From positions 1 through 7,836 of the forward strand of contig PWUB01000288.1 of the NCBI GenBank assembly GCA_003563755.1: a stretch of 7,836 nt of DNA, written 5' to 3'. Positions 6,269 to 7,836 of the stretch are shown here, in pieces; position 1 is the stretch's first letter, and every line of letters begins with the position of its first letter. This DNA comes from Clostridia bacterium (lineage in GTDB: Bacteria > Bacillota_E > SLMV01 > PUMD01). A model generated the notes under the pieces. It made no database searches. It had not been told where the DNA came from and saw only the letters and a program-made list of their open reading frames with translations. A program made the translations under genes and the position numbers.

Positions 6269-6274
6269 AGCGTT

Positions 6275-7836
6275 TTGGCACGTAACATCAGGGTGTATAT
6301 GCTTGCACGCGAACTGGATATCAAGAGCAAGGAAGTACTGACAATACTTCAGGAGGAGATGAACCTCGAAGTCAACAATCACATGACTGCGGTGAACAAC
6401 CAGGTCGCCGACCGGGTGCGACGCATCGTCAGGGGAGAGGAGGATGCGGAGGATCAGGAGACTCCCGACGAGGCGGCCGAGGCTTCCGACGAGCTGGTGG
6501 AGGCAAAGCCCGAACCCATCCCGGACAGCCGGAGGCCGCGGGACGCAAAGAAGGACCGCCAGCCACCGGATCGTAGGGATCGTTCCCGCCGTCAGCCCAG
6601 CTCGGGGCTTCGAGTTCCCGTCGATCACGTGACCCTATCGGGTTCGATCACGGTGGCAGACCTGGCGGAGAAACTCAAGGTTGATGCCATGGCATTGATG
6701 CAGCACCTGGTGGGCATGGGCATAATGGCGAACATCAACCAGGAGCTGGACGTGGAGAGCGCCGCCCTCATCGTGGGCGAGCTGGGCGTGGACTTCGATT
6801 ACCAGGAGGAGCCCGAGGACGAGGATGAGGTCCTGCTGGAATATGTTGATGAGCCCGACCCGGACCAGGCCATGCCGAGAGCTCCCGTGGTTACGGTCAT
6901 GGGCCACGTGGATCACGGAAAGACCACTCTCCTCGATACCATACGCCACACCGCCATCGCGGAGGGAGAGGCCGGCGGCATAACCCAGCACATAGGGGCG
7001 TCCACCGTCCACCATGACGGAAAGGCCATCGTCTTTCTCGATACCCCCGGACACGAGGCGTTCACGGCAATGCGTGCCCGCGGGGCCCAGGTCACGGACA
7101 TGGTGGTGTTGATCGTCGCCGCCGACGATGGAGTGATGCCTCAGACCCTGGAGGCCGTGGATCACGCCAAGGAAGCCGGCGTCAGCATGATCGTGGCGGT
7201 CAACAAGATCGAGCTTCCCAACGCCCAGCCCGACCGAATCCGGCAGGAACTGTCGGGTCACGATCTAGTCCCCGAGGAATGGGGCGGTGACACCGTTTAC
7301 GTGGATATCTCGGCTCTCACCGGTGACAATGTTGACGATCTGCTGGACATGATAATCCTGATGGCCGAAATGGAGCAGCTCACCGCTGATCCTACCCAGA
7401 AGGTGCACGGCGTCATCATCGAGGCGGAGCTGGACCGGGGGCGCGGGCCCGTTGCCACCGTCCTGGTCCAGGCAGGGACCCTGCGCAGGGGCACGCCTTT
7501 CGTTGCCGGCATATACAGCGGGCGAGTTCGTGCCCTGTTCAACGACAGGGGGGAGACCATAGACGAGGCAGGGCCGTCCACACCCGTGGAGGTCCTGGGC
7601 TCCTCGGGGGTGCCCGAGGCAGGAGATCTCTTCGTGCAGATGGAGAGCGATTCCGAGGCCAGGAGCCTGTCGCAGACCCTCCAGGAGGAGGCCCGTGAAC
7701 AGGAGCTGCAGCCACTGTCTGCAGTGTCCCTCGAGGAATTTTACGAGCAGGAAGGCCGCAAGGAACTGAAGATCGTCCTCAAGGCCGATGTCCACGGATC
7801 GCTGGAGGCCTGTGCCCGCGCCCTGGAACGAATAGA
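6275..7836 (+). CDS. infB: Translation initiation factor IF-2, 3'-truncated
   Basis: A GTPase that brings formylmethionyl-tRNA to the 30S subunit and promotes 50S joining. 520 codons are visible from a TTG start; the frame is open to the window edge. Residues 1-52 form the first IF2_N domain, followed by a charged linker (about 53-115) and a second IF2_N-like domain (about 118-180). G-domain motifs are G1 GHVDHGKT (210-217), switch ITQHIG (236-241), G3 DTPGHE with the catalytic-type His (256-261), G4 NKIE (310-313) and G5 SAL (346-348). Domain II follows ([19 protein letters not shown]), then the beginning of domain III ([11 protein letters not shown]). G4 is odd: nearly all IF2 proteins have NKID. 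The fMet-tRNA-binding domain IV lies beyond the window. Last visible gene of the rimP operon. Confidence 0.95.
   Translation, partial: MARNIRVYMLARELDIKSKEVLTILQEEMNLEVNNHMTAVNNQVADRVRRIVRGEEDAEDQETPDEAAEASDELVEAKPEPIPDSRRPRDAKKDRQPPDRRDRSRRQPSSGLRVPVDHVTLSGSITVADLAEKLKVDAMALMQHLVGMGIMANINQELDVESAALIVGELGVDFDYQEEPEDEDEVLLEYVDEPDPDQAMPRAPVVTVMGHVDHGKTTLLDTIRHTAIAEGEAGGITQHIGASTVHHDGKAIVFLDTPGHEAFTAMRARGAQVTDMVVLIVAADDGVMPQTLEAVDHAKEAGVSMIVAVNKIELPNAQPDRIRQELSGHDLVPEEWGGDTVYVDISALTGDNVDDLLDMIILMAEMEQLTADPTQKVHGVIIEAELDRGRGPVATVLVQAGTLRRGTPFVAGIYSGRVRALFNDRGETIDEAGPSTPVEVLGSSGVPEAGDLFVQMESDSEARSLSQTLQEEAREQELQPLSAVSLEEFYEQEGRKELKIVLKADVHGSLEACARALERI

Noticed and set aside
6635..7261. Long minus-strand open frame opposite infB (and similar ones at 4657-5277 and 7265-7795).
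   Set aside because: All are antisense to strongly conserved coding sequence, rich in His and Leu as expected for complement frames of GC-rich genes, with no family motif.

Overview
The window is GC-rich bacterial chromosome made almost entirely of housekeeping genes. The most likely source is a high-GC member of the Bacillota (Firmicutes). The evidence is a YlbF-family gene, the gene order rimP-nusA-ylxR-infB, strong GGAGG-type ribosome binding sites, GTG and TTG starts, a sigma-A-type promoter and a GAGTGGGT-type hairpin ahead of rimP. A deep actinobacterial origin cannot be excluded, because the same rimP-nusA-ylxR-infB core occurs there, also without ylxQ.

Left part (1-1924, + strand): the 3' portion of an MtaD-type amidohydrolase, a PaaI-like hotdog thioesterase whose GTG start overlaps the mtaD stop codon, and a YlbF/YmcA-family helical protein. 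The spacing suggests one transcription unit. It meets, tail to tail and with a 7-bp overlap, a minus-strand D-2-hydroxyacid dehydrogenase (1918-2862).

Middle (2863-4146): a 215-bp divergent intergenic region carries a plausible promoter for endonuclease IV (nfo, 3078-3965), which retains all nine metal ligands. A compact regulatory region (3966-4146) follows: an inverted repeat, a very good extended -10 promoter, a terminator-like hairpin in the leader and a 10-bp outer stem that closes just before the rimP ribosome binding site.

Right part (4147-7836, + strand): the translation/transcription operon rimP, nusA, ylxR, infB (3' truncated by the window end). RimP matures the 30S subunit, NusA controls pausing and termination, YlxR is a small RNA-binding protein and IF2 delivers initiator tRNA. 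The intergenic gaps are 51, 29 and 26 nt, so the four are probably co-transcribed from the promoter at 4005-4033. The ylxQ gene often found between ylxR and infB is absent.

I found no mobile element, CRISPR array, tRNA or rRNA, and no clearly new system. The observations most worth a second look are an Asp-to-Glu change in the guanine-recognition NKxD motif of IF2 (NKIE, 7202-7213) and the structured rimP-nusA leader, a candidate attenuator that NusA itself could control.
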